NCBI GenBank assembly: GCA_024449915.1
Contig: JAMZAV010004545.1
Coordinates: 51,458 to 115,457, forward strand
Length of the DNA stretch: 64,000 bases
Direction: 5' to 3'
DNA from: Sweltsa coloradensis
Lineage: Eukaryota > Arthropoda > Insecta > Plecoptera > Chloroperlidae
The notes beneath the pieces were generated by a model that saw only the letters and a list, made by a program, of their open reading frames with translations, did no database searches and had not been told where the DNA came from. This document shows, in pieces, positions 46,186 through 56,670 of this stretch (position 1 is the first letter of the stretch; the number at the start of each line of letters is the position of its first letter). Position numbers and translations under genes: made by a program.

Positions 46186-47503
46186 AATCTGTCATGCATT
46201 GATTTTCCTTTAAGAAAAAATTTTTAATAGGTTCTCATTAAAAAAAGAACTAGATTATTTCAGAGCACGGGAAGCAACTATGTTCACAATGTAAACATGG
46301 TACGAATGAAATGATTCAGCAAATGCCTAAAACTTTACCTGTTGGTTCGTAGCTAGTTTTTTTTCTTCTAATTTATGCACTGTTTTACAAAAGGTTTAAA
46401 ATAAAAAATTATAAACATGTATTATCTTAAAAATTATATAAGTGTATATGTATTCATCGAGCCTATTGTATTTCTAGTTCCCAAACCCCTGCTTAACATG
46501 TGTATACCACGTGCTTCGTCTTTAGCTCTCCAGTGTGAGTTTATAGACATTTCACTGAAGTACTTATGACATGCATGTACATGTTACTAAATTCAGCCTA
46601 ATGATTTGCTAATGACACGCATATATATGTGAAGCAAATACAGTTCAATAATTTGCTTATGACATGCATATACAATTATGCAAATACTGTCCAATGATTT
46701 GCTAATGACATGCATATTCATATAGCACAAAAATAGTTTATTAAATTTTTTTACCTTTACGACTATGAGTAATTAAATAGTCTTTTGTAAATAAAAATTA
46801 ACAAAATTCTGTTTATTTATTCCATTCCGTTTTCTTTTATTACACAATAACTTTATTTATTAACCCTTAACTAATATATTGACTGTTGCTTAAGTTACCT
46901 AATAGTGCAATCTTATACTGTTTTCTTCTCTACAACCCAGGTTTTTAACATGTGCTTCTCAGCTTTTTTAGTTTTTGGTGCTTCTCTACTTAATTTTGGG
47001 GTTTTTGGTGTTGGTTCATGTCGGCATGTCTCTCTCTCATGTTCAAAATGAAGAAATTGTGACTTTTACTTCAAATTGTGGTCGCCTGTCTCTTCCAGGT
47101 CCCCACAAGATGATAAGGCATGGGATACCATTCTTTGCACATCTCTGCAGAGATTAGACTAATTGGAAAATTGTCTATATGAGGAATAAATCTAATATTA
47201 TCTAGTAGAAAGCTCCCAGGACTGCATCCACACCAGTCCTCCCAGTCCGCCACTGTAAGACTGATACAGTGTGACAACCTCGTGTTGTCGTACTTAACTC
47301 GATCATCACATACGTCACAAGCCCATGCCAGGAAGGAGACTGAACGGTAAACTTTATTAGACGTTATTCAACTTCAAATTGAGGTTTTGTGGGCACTGGG
47401 AGTTGTAGGCACTTGGACAGTACGTCAACCACAATATCAAGCCGCAAATGAAACTCAAAGTGCTTTTTCCATATTAACTCTTAATTATAATAATATTTTA
47501 CAG
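46186..47503. other. Interval between exons F and G
   Basis: AT-rich. A tandem repeat lies at 46,565-46,730. The 60-100-residue ORFs around 46,975-47,280 are on both strands and unsupported. A TTATAATAATATTTTACAG acceptor ends the interval. Confidence 0.4.
46565..46730. repeat. Tandem repeat of about 47-50 bp, ATGACATGCATAT type
   Basis: Three to four units share TAATGACATGCATAT, a GCAAATAC.GT segment and CAATGATTTGC. One unit contains a perfect POU octamer ATGCAAAT (46,678-46,685). Confidence 0.65.
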
Positions 47504-47818
47504 ATGCTGAGCAGGAATGGCGCCCTGTTCCTGACAGCAAACCAGGCTGTGCAAGACATCAGTGTCAAGACTGTCCTCGTTCATTCAAGTGGAAAGGGAT
47601 CTCAACGTTCCACCAGAAGCACGACTGTGGACGCAAGGAGCCCCCACAAGTGTTTGAAGTGTAGAAGACATTCACCAGAAACATAATCTTCCCGTCATAT
47701 CAAGCACGAGTGCGGAAAGAACCGCATTTCCCGTGTAAAAAGTTTTCCCTATCGTGCCAAACAAAAATCTCATTTACGGTATCATTATGAACGCATGCAA
47801 AAACGCGGAGAGTTATAA
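47504..47818 (+). CDS. Lola-like zinc-finger terminal exon G
   Basis: A strong acceptor ends at 47,503. The first frame reads AEQEWRPVPDSKPGC, then HQCQDCPRSFKWKGISTFHQ and KHDCGRKEP. This is a complete CX2C-X12-HX4C finger with no interruption (47,554-47,628). One extra C in CCCCCACAAG shifts the frame. The next frame gives HKCLKC for the second finger, and later frames give HIKHECGK, FPCKKF and YRAKQKSHLRYHYERMQKRGEL before TAA at 47,816. The .YRAKQKSHL.. wording is very close to known lola isoform C-termini. Expected to be the DNA-binding end of a BTB/zinc-finger nuclear protein. Only three or four single-base changes separate it from an open frame, so assembly error is a real alternative to decay. 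Confidence 0.7.
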
Positions 47819-48134
47819 TTATCTTGATATCAATTTGATTTATACTTTTAAAACGTCAATTATTTTATTAATTTTGTGTTGTTGCTTTTTTCATGTTTCT
47901 ATTTGAAACCCACTGGATGTGGGTCCAGATGTTGGGGACTTTAAAGGGTCACTAACACATGGAAATATAACTTTTGTTTTTTGTGTCATTTGCATTATTT
48001 TGGACTTAATGAATAATAATAGTGATTTCGCACAATTCCCGTTGTCTCAACGTTTTCTGTGTATTTGGTGAAATATCTTTCACACCGCCATGCACATCTC
48101 TTTCGTGCCAATCGCCCATCGACTTCTTTTAATT
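47819..48134 (+). other. 3' flank of exon G
   Basis: Contains TTTCGCACAATTCCCGTTGTCTC and CCGCCATGCACATCTCT words that match the 3' flank of exons A and B (15,990-16,075, 27,340-27,415). This supports a shared ancestral 3' UTR. Confidence 0.5.
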
Positions 48135-48560
48135 TAGGAAAACGCTTTAGTCCCGCCGCGTTGATGGATGATTTTTTTTGTAATTTTTTTTGTTTGCGTA
48201 GGACCACGTTTCCTTTGCAATTTGCTTTTTGAATGCATTGTGGGTGTTTTTTGTAAAGTTTCTATTGTTACTTGTTAATTGTTATTATAAACCTCAAAAA
48301 ACTAATATTTAAACCTTTATTTTATGGATTCTGGCTAAGTTTTTCAATTTTTTTTTTCATTCCGCAAAACATCACCATTACCCAATGTACATGTAAAATA
48401 TGAAACGATGTAGCCCCACCCGTTTGGTCAGAATCGGCCCAAATGTCCACGAAAATATCGCACTAAAAATCGAAAAAATCGTACAAGTACGATATTCTAT
48501 GAGAAATATTTCTTCGATTGTACCCAAAAACAATACATCTCTAAGTTCAGAGATTTCGAA
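48135..48560 (-). mobile_element. Family-2 repeat in reverse, truncated
   Basis: On the minus strand it runs from CGAAATCTCTGAACTTAGAG (48,555) through ATATCGTAC and TTGGGCCGATTCTGACC to CATCAACGCGGCGGGACTAAAGCGTTTTCC (split here from the terminus CTAA at 48,136). The GCGAAGCGA start is missing. The tRNA-headed satellite begins exactly where the repeat is cut. Confidence 0.6.
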
Positions 48561-50107
48561 CGGCCACGATGCTTCCATACGGGCCAGGCACACAGCGGCG
48601 TCGTGGCTAAGTGGTTACAGTGCGTTGTCGGGTGCTTCTACGGCAGGGACTGCTCAGAGCCCGAGCTAGCCGTCTGCAGCGCGGCTGTTGTGACTGGACC
48701 CTTATCTCTCTAGATAACAGAAGCAACGGCACACGATGCTTCCAAAACGGGCAAGGCACACACGGGGTCGTGGCTAAGTGGTTACAGTGTGTTGTGGGTG
48801 CTTCTACGGCAGGGGCTGCTCAGAGCCCGAGCTTGCCGTCTGCAGCGCGGCTGTTTTGACAGGAGCCTCATTCAGTCTAGATAACAGAAGCAACGGCACA
48901 CGATGCCTTCCATACGGGCCAGGCACACAGCGGCGTCGTGGCTAAGTGGTTACAGTGGTTTTCGGGGGGCTTCTACGGGCAGGGACTGCTCAGAGCCCGA
49001 GCTTGCCGTCTGCAGCGCAGCTGTTTGGACTGGACCCTTATCTCTCTAGATAACAGAAGCAACGGCACACAATGCTTCCATACGGGCCAGGCACACAGCG
49101 GCCGTCGTGGCTGAGTGGTTCAGTGCGTTGTCGGGTGCTTCTACGGCAGGGACTGCTCAGAGCCCAGCTTTCCGTCTGCAGCGCGGCTGTTGTGACCCGG
49201 ACCCTTACCTCTCTAGATAACAGAAGCAACGGCACACGATGCTTCCATACAGGCCAGGCACACAGCGGCGTCGAGGCTAAGTGGTTACAGTCGGGTTTTC
49301 GGGTGCTTCTACGGCAGGGTCTGCTCAGAGCCCGAGCTTGCCTCTGCAGCGCGGCTGTTGTGATGGACCCTTATCTCTCTAGATAACAGAAGCAACGGCA
49401 CACGATGCTTCCATACGGGGGCCAGGCACACAGCGGCGTCGTGGCTAAGTGGTTACCCGTGCGTTGTCGGGGGCTTCTAGGGCAGGGACTGCTCAGAGCC
49501 CAAGCTGCCCTCTGCAGCGCGGCTGTTGTGACTGGGAAATTTATCTCTCAAGATAACAGAAGCAACGGCACACGATGCTTCCATACGGGGCCCGGCACAC
49601 AGCGGCGTCGTGGCTAAGTGGTTCAGTGTGTTTTCGGGTGCTTCTAACGGGCAGAAACTGCTAAGAGCCCGAGCTTGCCGTCTGCAGCGCAGCTGTTGTG
49701 ACTGGGCCCTTATCTCTCTAGATAACAAAGCAACGGCACACGATGCTTCCATACGGGCCAGGCACACAGCGGCGTCGTGGCTAAGTGGTTACAGTGCGTT
49801 GTCGGGTGCTTCTACGGGAGGGTCTGCCCCAAGCCCCAGCTTGCCGTCTGCAGCGCGGGGGTGTTGTGAATGGACCCTTATCTCTCTAGTTAACAGAAGC
49901 AACGGCAAAACGATGCTTCCATACGGGGCCAGGCACACAGCGGGGGTCGTGGCTTAGTGGTTACAGTGCGTTGGGTGCTTCTACGGGGAGGACTGCTCAG
50001 AGCCCGAGCTTGTCGTCTGCAGCGCGGCTGTTGTGACTTGACCCTTACTCTCTAGATAAACAGAAGCAAACGGCACACGATGCTTCCATACGGGCCATGT
50101 ACATAGC
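48561..50107 (+). repeat. Satellite of nine 167-168 bp units, each headed by a tRNA-Thr 5' part
   Basis: Unit heads lie at 48,597, 48,764, 48,932, 49,100, 49,267, 49,435, 49,604, 49,771 and 49,943, a period of 167-168 (one 172). Each begins GGCGTCGTGGCTAAGTGG, which is the acceptor 5' strand plus the A box/D-arm of the tRNA at 50,108. It then continues with unrelated sequence (GGGTGCTTCTACGGCAGG, GCTCAGAGCCCGAGC, GTCTGCAGCGCGGCTG, TCTCTCTAGATAACAGAAGC) and ends CACACGATGCTTCCATACGGGCC. No unit has a B box or T-run terminator, so they should not be complete Pol III genes. Unit-to-unit differences are scattered substitutions and indels. The short ORFs across it are artefacts. Confidence 0.9.
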
Positions 50108-50180
50108 GGCGTCGTAGCTAAGTGGTTAAAGCGCCTGTCTAGTAAACAGGAGATCGAGAGTTCGAATCCCTCCGATGCCT
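50108..50180 (+). tRNA. tRNA-Thr (anticodon AGT)
   Basis: A 72-base cloverleaf plus discriminator. The acceptor GGCGTCG pairs with CGATGCC (one G-U). The D-arm is GCTAAGTGGTTAAAGC. The anticodon stem CCTGT/ACAGG encloses loop CTAGTAA, giving anticodon AGT (threonine). The variable region is AGATC and the T-arm is GAGAG-TTCGAAT-CCCTC, with one A-C mismatch. A box (TAGCTAAGTGG) and B box (GAGTTCGAATCCC) are present, CCA is not encoded (eukaryotic), and a T-run follows. The mismatch may be a sequencing error. It sits at the end of the tRNA-headed repeat array in register with it (165 bp after the last head). Confidence 0.9.
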
Positions 50181-50183
50181 GTG

Positions 50184-50190
50184 TTTTTTT
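50184..50190 (+). terminator. Pol III T-run terminator
   Basis: Seven T residues three bases after the tRNA 3' end. Confidence 0.8.
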
Positions 50191-50604
50191 ATATATTATA
50201 ATTTTCGTATTTTAGTCGAAATCCTTTTCATTGCGACTGTTTAGTTCAAACTAAAGCATGTTAGCTTTCCTCTAGAAATCTTAAAACGAATCGCTAGAAA
50301 TTATTTTCGAAATTTTATACAAATGTCATGTTGTAGATTGAATACATAAAATGTATGCGTAATTTTAAGCATTCATTCCCCAGCTTAATATGTATATAAC
50401 TACTACAAAGCTTACCCAGACAGCCGAACGCATTTCCATGATCATGACAATTAGAAGCCATCTTGAAAGGGTAGAGGCATGCTATAGCTAAGGCCGGCAG
50501 CCATATTGGTATTAAGATGCACACATGTTGCAATTATACCTCAAGCTACGTGCGAGAACGGTCGAGCCAATAGTAGTGGATACGAGTGGTAGGTAAGGTT
50601 AGGT
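50191..50604. other. Interval without recognised feature
   Basis: AT-rich. No ORF or repeat is recognised. Confidence 0.4.
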
Positions 50605-50761
50605 CCATTAACTTGGCCCCCCACATTGGAATTTCCAAATGAAAACTTGTCCACGAAATGTGCTCGTTTTGTGCTGAAATGTGCCGTAGTTAAATCTTTT
50701 TGAGCAGGTTACGCGTGTTTGGGAGCAATTGCAAAGTCAATGTGGGTGGCCAAGTTAAAGG
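50605..50761. mobile_element. MITE with CCATTAACTTGGCCCCCC ends
   Basis: The left end CCATTAACTTGGCCCCCCAC and right end GTGGGTGGCCAAGTTAAAGG form terminal inverted repeats of about 24 bp around a 157 bp element. The interior (TTTCCAAATGAAAACTTGTCC, CGAAATGTGCTCG, GGGAGCAATTGCAAAG) is found inverted at 56,691-56,992. There is no coding capacity. Confidence 0.7.
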
Positions 50762-50930
50762 ATAGCCCCCCCCCCCCCCCCCCCCCCAAACATCAAAATT
50801 TCCAAATTAACACTTGTCCGCGAAATGTGCCGTTGGTAATCGTTTGAGCAGGTCACGTGTGGGAGTAATTGCAAAGCTAGTGTTTTTTTTTTTTTTTAGG
50901 GGAGGGGGCATGTTTCTGGCCCATAAAACG
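50762..50930. mobile_element. Degraded second MITE copy with C-run
   Basis: Directly follows the first in the same order (AAATTTCCAAATTAACACTTGTCCGCG, TTTGAGCAGGTCACG, GAGTAATTGCAAAG as separate words). It is flanked by a run of about 23 C and by AGGGGAGGGGGC. Confidence 0.6.
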
Positions 50931-51059
50931 TACTATTAAGTCACTTTATTTAAATCACTGCGTTTAATGATGATGATGATTTGTAATGCTTTACGTATCA
51001 TATTAATGCACCAAGTCTATTCGAGACTTATCAAAAAAAGGTGTTCAAAATAAAAAATA

Positions 51060-51190
51060 AAAAAAGATGAGTGGTGACGGATGAGGAGAAGGACAGTTAC
51101 CAAAAACCCATGCCTTATGGGGTTTCGAACACACGTCCCCTAAGTATCATAAGCTTCAGACCTGCGCCTATGGCACCGAGGACAATAAAT
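51060..51190 (-). mobile_element. tRNA-derived SINE, diverged
   Basis: On the minus strand GGACGTGTGTTCGAAACCCC is a B-box region. Beyond it are GATGAGTGGTGACGGATGAGG-like body words shared with the SINE at 20,905-21,030. The A-box part (GTGCCATAGGCGCAGG) is weak. Confidence 0.5.
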
Positions 51191-51920
51191 TATTACTTAT
51201 ACACACAACACGACACATATCATGTTTAATTGCATTCTCCAAAATGGAATTTCGTTATATTTTTAGTGCAATGAAATAAAGAATCAACCAATCTCAGTAA
51301 ATGTTTGAAATTTACTTTTACAAAGACCTGTAGTAAACATATTGAATAAACATTACTACAAATGTGTAAAAGTAATAAATAACTTATCAATAAAATGCAA
51401 ATTATTTATATTACTAATATTGTATTAAATTGTTTACAGTTTATGCCCAAACAATTTGATATATTACGACCGCAAATAATAAAACATAAAATATGTTGCT
51501 GCAATGGAATGCCTGTTACGAGTCGCGTGTATTTAATAGAATTTATTTATTTTTAACACAAGAAAAGAGTCGAGTTTTGAAAACCGCACGGAGGGATGAA
51601 CCTGTCACGTGAAAGGCTCGAACGATATCAAACATTCTTGAACTTTCGTTGCGTCACGTCGCCTTTGCTGGGCTCATGAAATCGAGGTTTTCTTCTGATA
51701 TGACGTACCAATGTAGTTTTAAAAAAGGACAATTTGGCAAATTGTTATTTGAAAATTATGATATAAAATATCAAAAGCTATTATTCGTTTTACAAAACAA
51801 AGCCAATATATTAATTTCATATATAAGATATTATTCTCAATGAAATAGTTACACTTGACCAACAATTTGCCACTATATCTTAAAGATTTCATTCTTACGG
51901 TGATAAATTTTAGATTAAAA
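51191..51920. other. AT-rich interval
   Basis: No supported gene. The 64-residue plus-strand ORF at 51,649-51,843 has no recognisable domain. Confidence 0.4.
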
Positions 51921-52037
51921 ATGAAGATGAAAAAGTCATTAACACTGGTGCTCCTGGCGACAACATGTCATTTTTATCTAGCGTACAATACAGACATTAT
52001 TTTTAACCTTATAGCCGACATATTGTCGGTGCATTGA
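51921..52037 (+). CDS. Short ORF with signal-peptide-like N-terminus, unrecognised
   Basis: From the ATG at 51,921 (context AAAATGA) the 38-residue product starts MKMKKSLTLVLLATTC, a lysine-rich start and a hydrophobic core like a secretory signal peptide. About 17 further residues and a stop follow. It matches no family I know. No donor or acceptor clearly extends it. A possible small exon lies at 52,085. ORFs of this size arise by chance in AT-rich DNA, so confidence is low. Confidence 0.15.
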   Translation: MKMKKSLTLVLLATTCHFYLAYNTDIIFNLIADILSVH

Positions 52038-52084
52038 AGGTCTTCACGGTAGGAATTTACTTATTATACACAAAACTGTGTTAG

Positions 52085-52195
52085 GTTTGTAAAGTACATG
52101 TTGAAATTCATAAGTTCATCAAGAAGAATGAAAACGTGCTGCAAAATCGCGTCCAGATGTTTCGAAAACGTTGTCATGAAAAGGTAATCATGGAG
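52085..52195 (+). other. Possible small internal exon
   Basis: CTGTGTTAG (acceptor-like, but with a poor pyrimidine tract) is followed by an open frame of 37 codons. The frame includes HKFIKKNENVLQNRVQMF and is rich in charged residues. It ends ATGGAG|GTAAGT, an excellent donor consensus. No homology is recognised. Confidence 0.15.
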
Positions 52196-52559
52196 GTAAG
52201 TATTATCCCACTTCTCTGTGCATGATTCGTGTGCATGATGCATGTGTAGCCATTAAATACTTTTATTCATTTTCACCGACAGTAACGTTTATATTTGAAT
52301 TATTTGGGTCATCAAATCGCATTTTATGGAAACAGCAGTTGGTTAATTTCCTTCTTGATAATATGAATAAAACATAAGTCCAAATCATGCACAGGCTATG
52401 ATAGAGAACACAGGAAATACTAAGTATTATATCACTAGCTTATTGTTTATCTGCGGTCTAAGTATCTTAGTCATAATCTCTTACTCTTGAGTTCCATAAT
52501 AAAAATCGAACCAAAGATTGCTAATTGGCTGTCAAATCAGAAAGATCAGAGGGTGCAAA
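52196..52559. other. Interval without recognised feature
   Basis: No supported feature. Confidence 0.4.
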
Positions 52560-53152
52560 AAAGCAAAAAATGAAAAAATTAACTTAGCTCCCCCACTTGA
52601 AAAGGCGAATACTTGCGAAACGAAAGGGGGTGCAAAAATCCAAACACTGGAAGCATAAAGCTGCAGTTTGGTGCGTAAAGTTCTGCTATTTTTTTTTTTA
52701 CGAAAGTGTGGGAGAAATGCTAATGGGTGCTTGGAGGGGATCTGTGTATTTATTTCAAATTTCAAACCCTTGGGTGCAAAAATTAGAACTTTTATTTGAC
52801 AGTGCAAAATAGCTGCTAATTTAGAACCGGTATGACTCGCCCAAAAAATGGACCTTTATTTAACATTTACTTGGCTTCACCATTTTCTCTATGCATATTT
52901 GCAAAACGGAGAGGTGCAAAAATCCAAAAGTGGGGTGCAAAAAGTTGCTCAAATAGTGCATAAATATGGGCTAGGTTTTGGGTTCGATTTCGAAAGGGGG
53001 CAGCCACTATTAACTAGGCTCCCCCATTTTGTCTTGCTTATTGTTTCAAAATGGTTGTGGTGCAAAATTCGTGGTAAGTGGTGCAAATATAGTGCAATAA
53101 TATGAAACTAATTTGGGGTTGAAATTTTAATATAGAGGAGCCAAGTTAATGG
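52560..53152. mobile_element. MITE-like element with TTAACTTAGCTCCCCC / GGAGCCAAGTTAATGG ends
   Basis: The ends are inverted repeats related to those at 50,605 and 56,691. The interior repeats GGGGTGCAAAAATCCAAA (about 52,626, 52,912) and TGCAAAA words. It encodes nothing recognisable. Confidence 0.5.
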
Positions 53153-53635
53153 GGTCCATTAAGTTAGCCCCCCCCCCCCCCCATTAGATATTTCAACAAC
53201 CAACTACGCCATATTTTTGCACCAAAATACACCACCAATTTTGATTTTTGCACCAGTCAAATAAAAGAGTTATTTACTAATCCAGTGGGGGGGGGCAAAC
53301 TTACTGACAGCCCCCCCCCCCATCCAAGCGATTGCAATTCTATATGCACCTAATTATTGCACTATTTTTGCACCAAAATACACCAACAATTTGAATTTTA
53401 CACCAGTCAAATAACAGAGTTATTTAACAATATAGGGGGGGGGGGGGCAACTTAATTGAAAACTCAAAAATGCGGATATTTCAAAAAAAACAACTACGCC
53501 ATATTTTTGCACTATTTTTGCACCAAAATACACTACCAATTTTGATTTTTGCACCCGTCAAATAAATGAGTTATTTAATAATCCAGTGGGGAGGGGGCAA
53601 CTTAATGACTGCCCCCCCCATTATTAGTTAATTAG
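53153..53635. repeat. Three-unit tandem repeat bounded by C-runs and G-runs
   Basis: Units of about 145-165 bp start near 53,153, 53,310 and 53,455. Each contains CTACGCCATATTTTTGCACC or close, CACCAATTTTGATTTTTGCACC, CAGTCAAATAA.AGAGTTATT, and ends CCAGTGGGGGGGGCAACTTA. C-runs (53,168-53,181; 53,312) and G-runs (53,285; 53,436; 53,586) alternate at regular spacing. Confidence 0.75.
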
Positions 53636-55014
53636 ATGCCATGCCATCATCTCCATAACAGAGATTATGAGGTGTTAATAGTGACGATTGTTGATTGGTT
53701 GATTATTTTCGACCATCAAAAATGTATTTGAATCAGTTAATCAATTACTTGATGTCCGCTATTGAATCATTATGCGTGACAATGCTAGTCATACGACATT
53801 TAATATTGCGAATGTAATCAATTTTCAGTCCACCATATATTATGTACTACGACCTTAGTAATCGGGTGAAAATATCGATTCTTCATTATCGAAGAAGTAG
53901 ACGGCAACTCAAACTCACAAGTTGACACATAACATCCTTGAGATTCCGATACGGGTTGAAAGAATATTGGCGACTGTTCAATGCAAAAGGCGCCGACTAG
54001 GTTTGGCCAGCCGGCCGTTCACCGCATTAATCCTCCCATCATAAAATAGTGTCAGTGGTTTACAAAACAATTTGCGGGTTTTGGTTTTGGCATTTCAACC
54101 CAAAGGTTGCAGGCCACATGACGTGCTATTTCGAAGGCATCAATCGCAATCAAAGGGTTGCCGAAACATCCTGTCATATATTTTTCAAAAGATTTTGAAA
54201 AACAAAGGGCGGGCCTCAGACATGAATTCTAATCCAGACACGTGATTTTAATTTTAATTCGGTGCTTATAACTCCGCAAAGGTTTGGAAGCGAAAGGCAA
54301 TAAATTAAACGAGATTAATATTAATTATATTGTATATTGCACTTTCTCGTGGGAATGTTCGCACATCCATTCCACCCTGTGAAATCCTCTTCAGGTCACA
54401 GGTGCCCCACTAGTTGCAGGTATGTTTTTTTATTTTTTGTATTAATAGTTTCAGTGGAAAAAAAACAAGTTTGTCACAATGTTCTTCTATCGATGTGCAC
54501 GTCTGCAAAAAAAAATTATATCTTGGACAGTCACAATATAAAAAAATCATTGCTCTTAATAATGGGAGAAAATTCCCAAAATGAAAAAAACGTGACATAG
54601 AAAAGGACCAAACAACACTTCAATGTGAACGAAATCAAATGTCATGTGATAACCAGTGTGTTTCCATACTGTTTGTGTCATGTTAATTACTTTAGTTGTT
54701 AGAAATATTTTTAAAACAAACTTATTTACACATTGAATTTAGCAATCGAGCTAAGCAAGGAAATACCGTACATAATACGTGCACATAGAAATCCAAGCTT
54801 TATACAGGCTTAGAGGATTGTGTATAATTATAGAAGTAATTGTTTACTAAGCTAAATGTAGTATGGCCCTATGACTTGCTTGTTTAATGCGAGTAATGTT
54901 AAATTTCATCACATTCACTTTCATTGTTAACGTCAATCAACTTCAAAGCGGCACAAAACATGAAAATATCCTCGTCGAACAACGATTTGGCGTTTCCTAG
55001 TAGTAACAGATAGG
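53636..55014. other. Interval without recognised gene
   Basis: Mixed composition. A GGCGTTTCCTAGT word (54,990) resembles the 3' ends of the CCTAGT repeat families. No exon is supported. Confidence 0.45.
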
Positions 55015-56670
55015 CGGATGTGTGAAAATAATGTGAAAATAACATTTTGTGTTAGACATTGTTCTCATAAGTTGTTTTTTAAATTCAAGTAACGCTCATT
55101 TCTTACTGAAACGAACGTTTGCCCATGTATTGATATCACGCCCCAGAACTCCCGTCTCTACTTACCGAAGAGTATGAGCGAAGTTAACTCCACTCAATGT
55201 TGGGGAATATATCCTTTATTATTTTTTGTACACCTCTTCGCATTATTACGGTTAAATGGCTGTCACAATCATCTTCAAAATCTGACCTGCCTCCTTTTAA
55301 AATACAGGTGCATAACTGTTTCTCATGAAGATCGCATGGCATTTACCTTATTACACATTCGAATTATTGTTTGCCTTGGAGAATAAACAACCAAGCAACA
55401 AGGGCGGTTTTAGCATGTGCATTGTACAATGTGCTTGGTCTCGTGTGGGCCTGGTCTGCCTGCATACCACGATTTTAATGTTTTACTGGGAGAGGGCGTA
55501 AGCTATTCTGTTCTTGTTTATTAAGGGCAAACTGAATTTATTCCCCACTAAAACCAACCATGCCGAACCCAGTAATCAACGTTTACAAAACACTCTACTT
55601 TGGCAATTTTCGTCTAACCGAGGAAACACGTGGGGGGACGAAAATTTTAATAATTATTGAATAACTCTCTCAATGACATTGCTGAAATCGAATTTTAAAT
55701 TACGAATTATTGAAGATATAATGGTACCACAACATAGCCTAGCACCGACAGTAATACACACCTTAACTTTTTTTTTACCTTTACCTTTTTTTGCGTTTTA
55801 GCAATGTCCCCACACTGCAATTAATCCACTCCTTAAGAAAAAGTGCATTTGAATCCACCAATCTTTAAAAAAAAAAAAAAATCAGCACCATATAAATGTA
55901 TCGATAATTCTACGTTCCCAGTCTTTGTAATCATTGTATCAAATTTTGATCTCGTCACAACATCAATAGTGCTTGTTACATGAGCCATTTAAAATCTAGA
56001 ACTTCACCCACTTATTTATCCACTATATTTAGTATGTTTTCAAGCTACCTATTGCAAAGTGTTTTAATTCTTAAGAATGAATTGTGTAATTAAAAGCAAT
56101 AATCTCAATAATTGTATTTAATTTTAATTTGATAGTTATTAATGGCTCTAGTAATTATTGTAATTGCTGAATTCTAGTTAGACATAATATGTTACACTCA
56201 TGTTACACCACGCACTACCTTAGTACCTCAGTAATACCTTAGTGATATAGATGTATTTTGACTATGACAATGATCCGATGTTTTCCGGAATTTTGAATTC
56301 TGTTGTTAGATAGCTCATAAATAAATAAATCATAAATCATAATTGCCACTTATTATTTCAAAATATACCTATCGTAACATGAACAAGAGTATTAAAATTC
56401 AAAACATATAATAACCAGATTAAGTAGGTTTGTAAAAAAATTAACTATAATAACCTCAGTACATGAAACTCCAAACATTCAAATCCTCTGTGTATGCCTG
56501 GTTACCACTTTGATCATTTATTTTTGCCTAATACCCATCATTGTTACTATCTTTCACTAGGCTTTGTACTATATATTTTTGTTTGTTATATATTTTATAT
56601 TTATATATTTATTTAGGGATTTTATTAATATATTTTAAGAAATCTAGGCACTTTTGGTGTAAACCTAAAA
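55015..56670. other. AT-rich interval
   Basis: No gene or clear repeat. Short ORFs lack recognisable domains. Confidence 0.45.

Noticed and set aside
48597..50000. Nine additional tRNA-Thr genes
   Set aside because: Each has only the 5' part; anticodon stem, T-arm, B box and terminator are missing.
45388..50107. CRISPR-like repeated arrays
   Set aside because: Units are contiguous and wholly repeated with no unique spacers, in a eukaryotic context with introns, SINEs and a eukaryotic tRNA.
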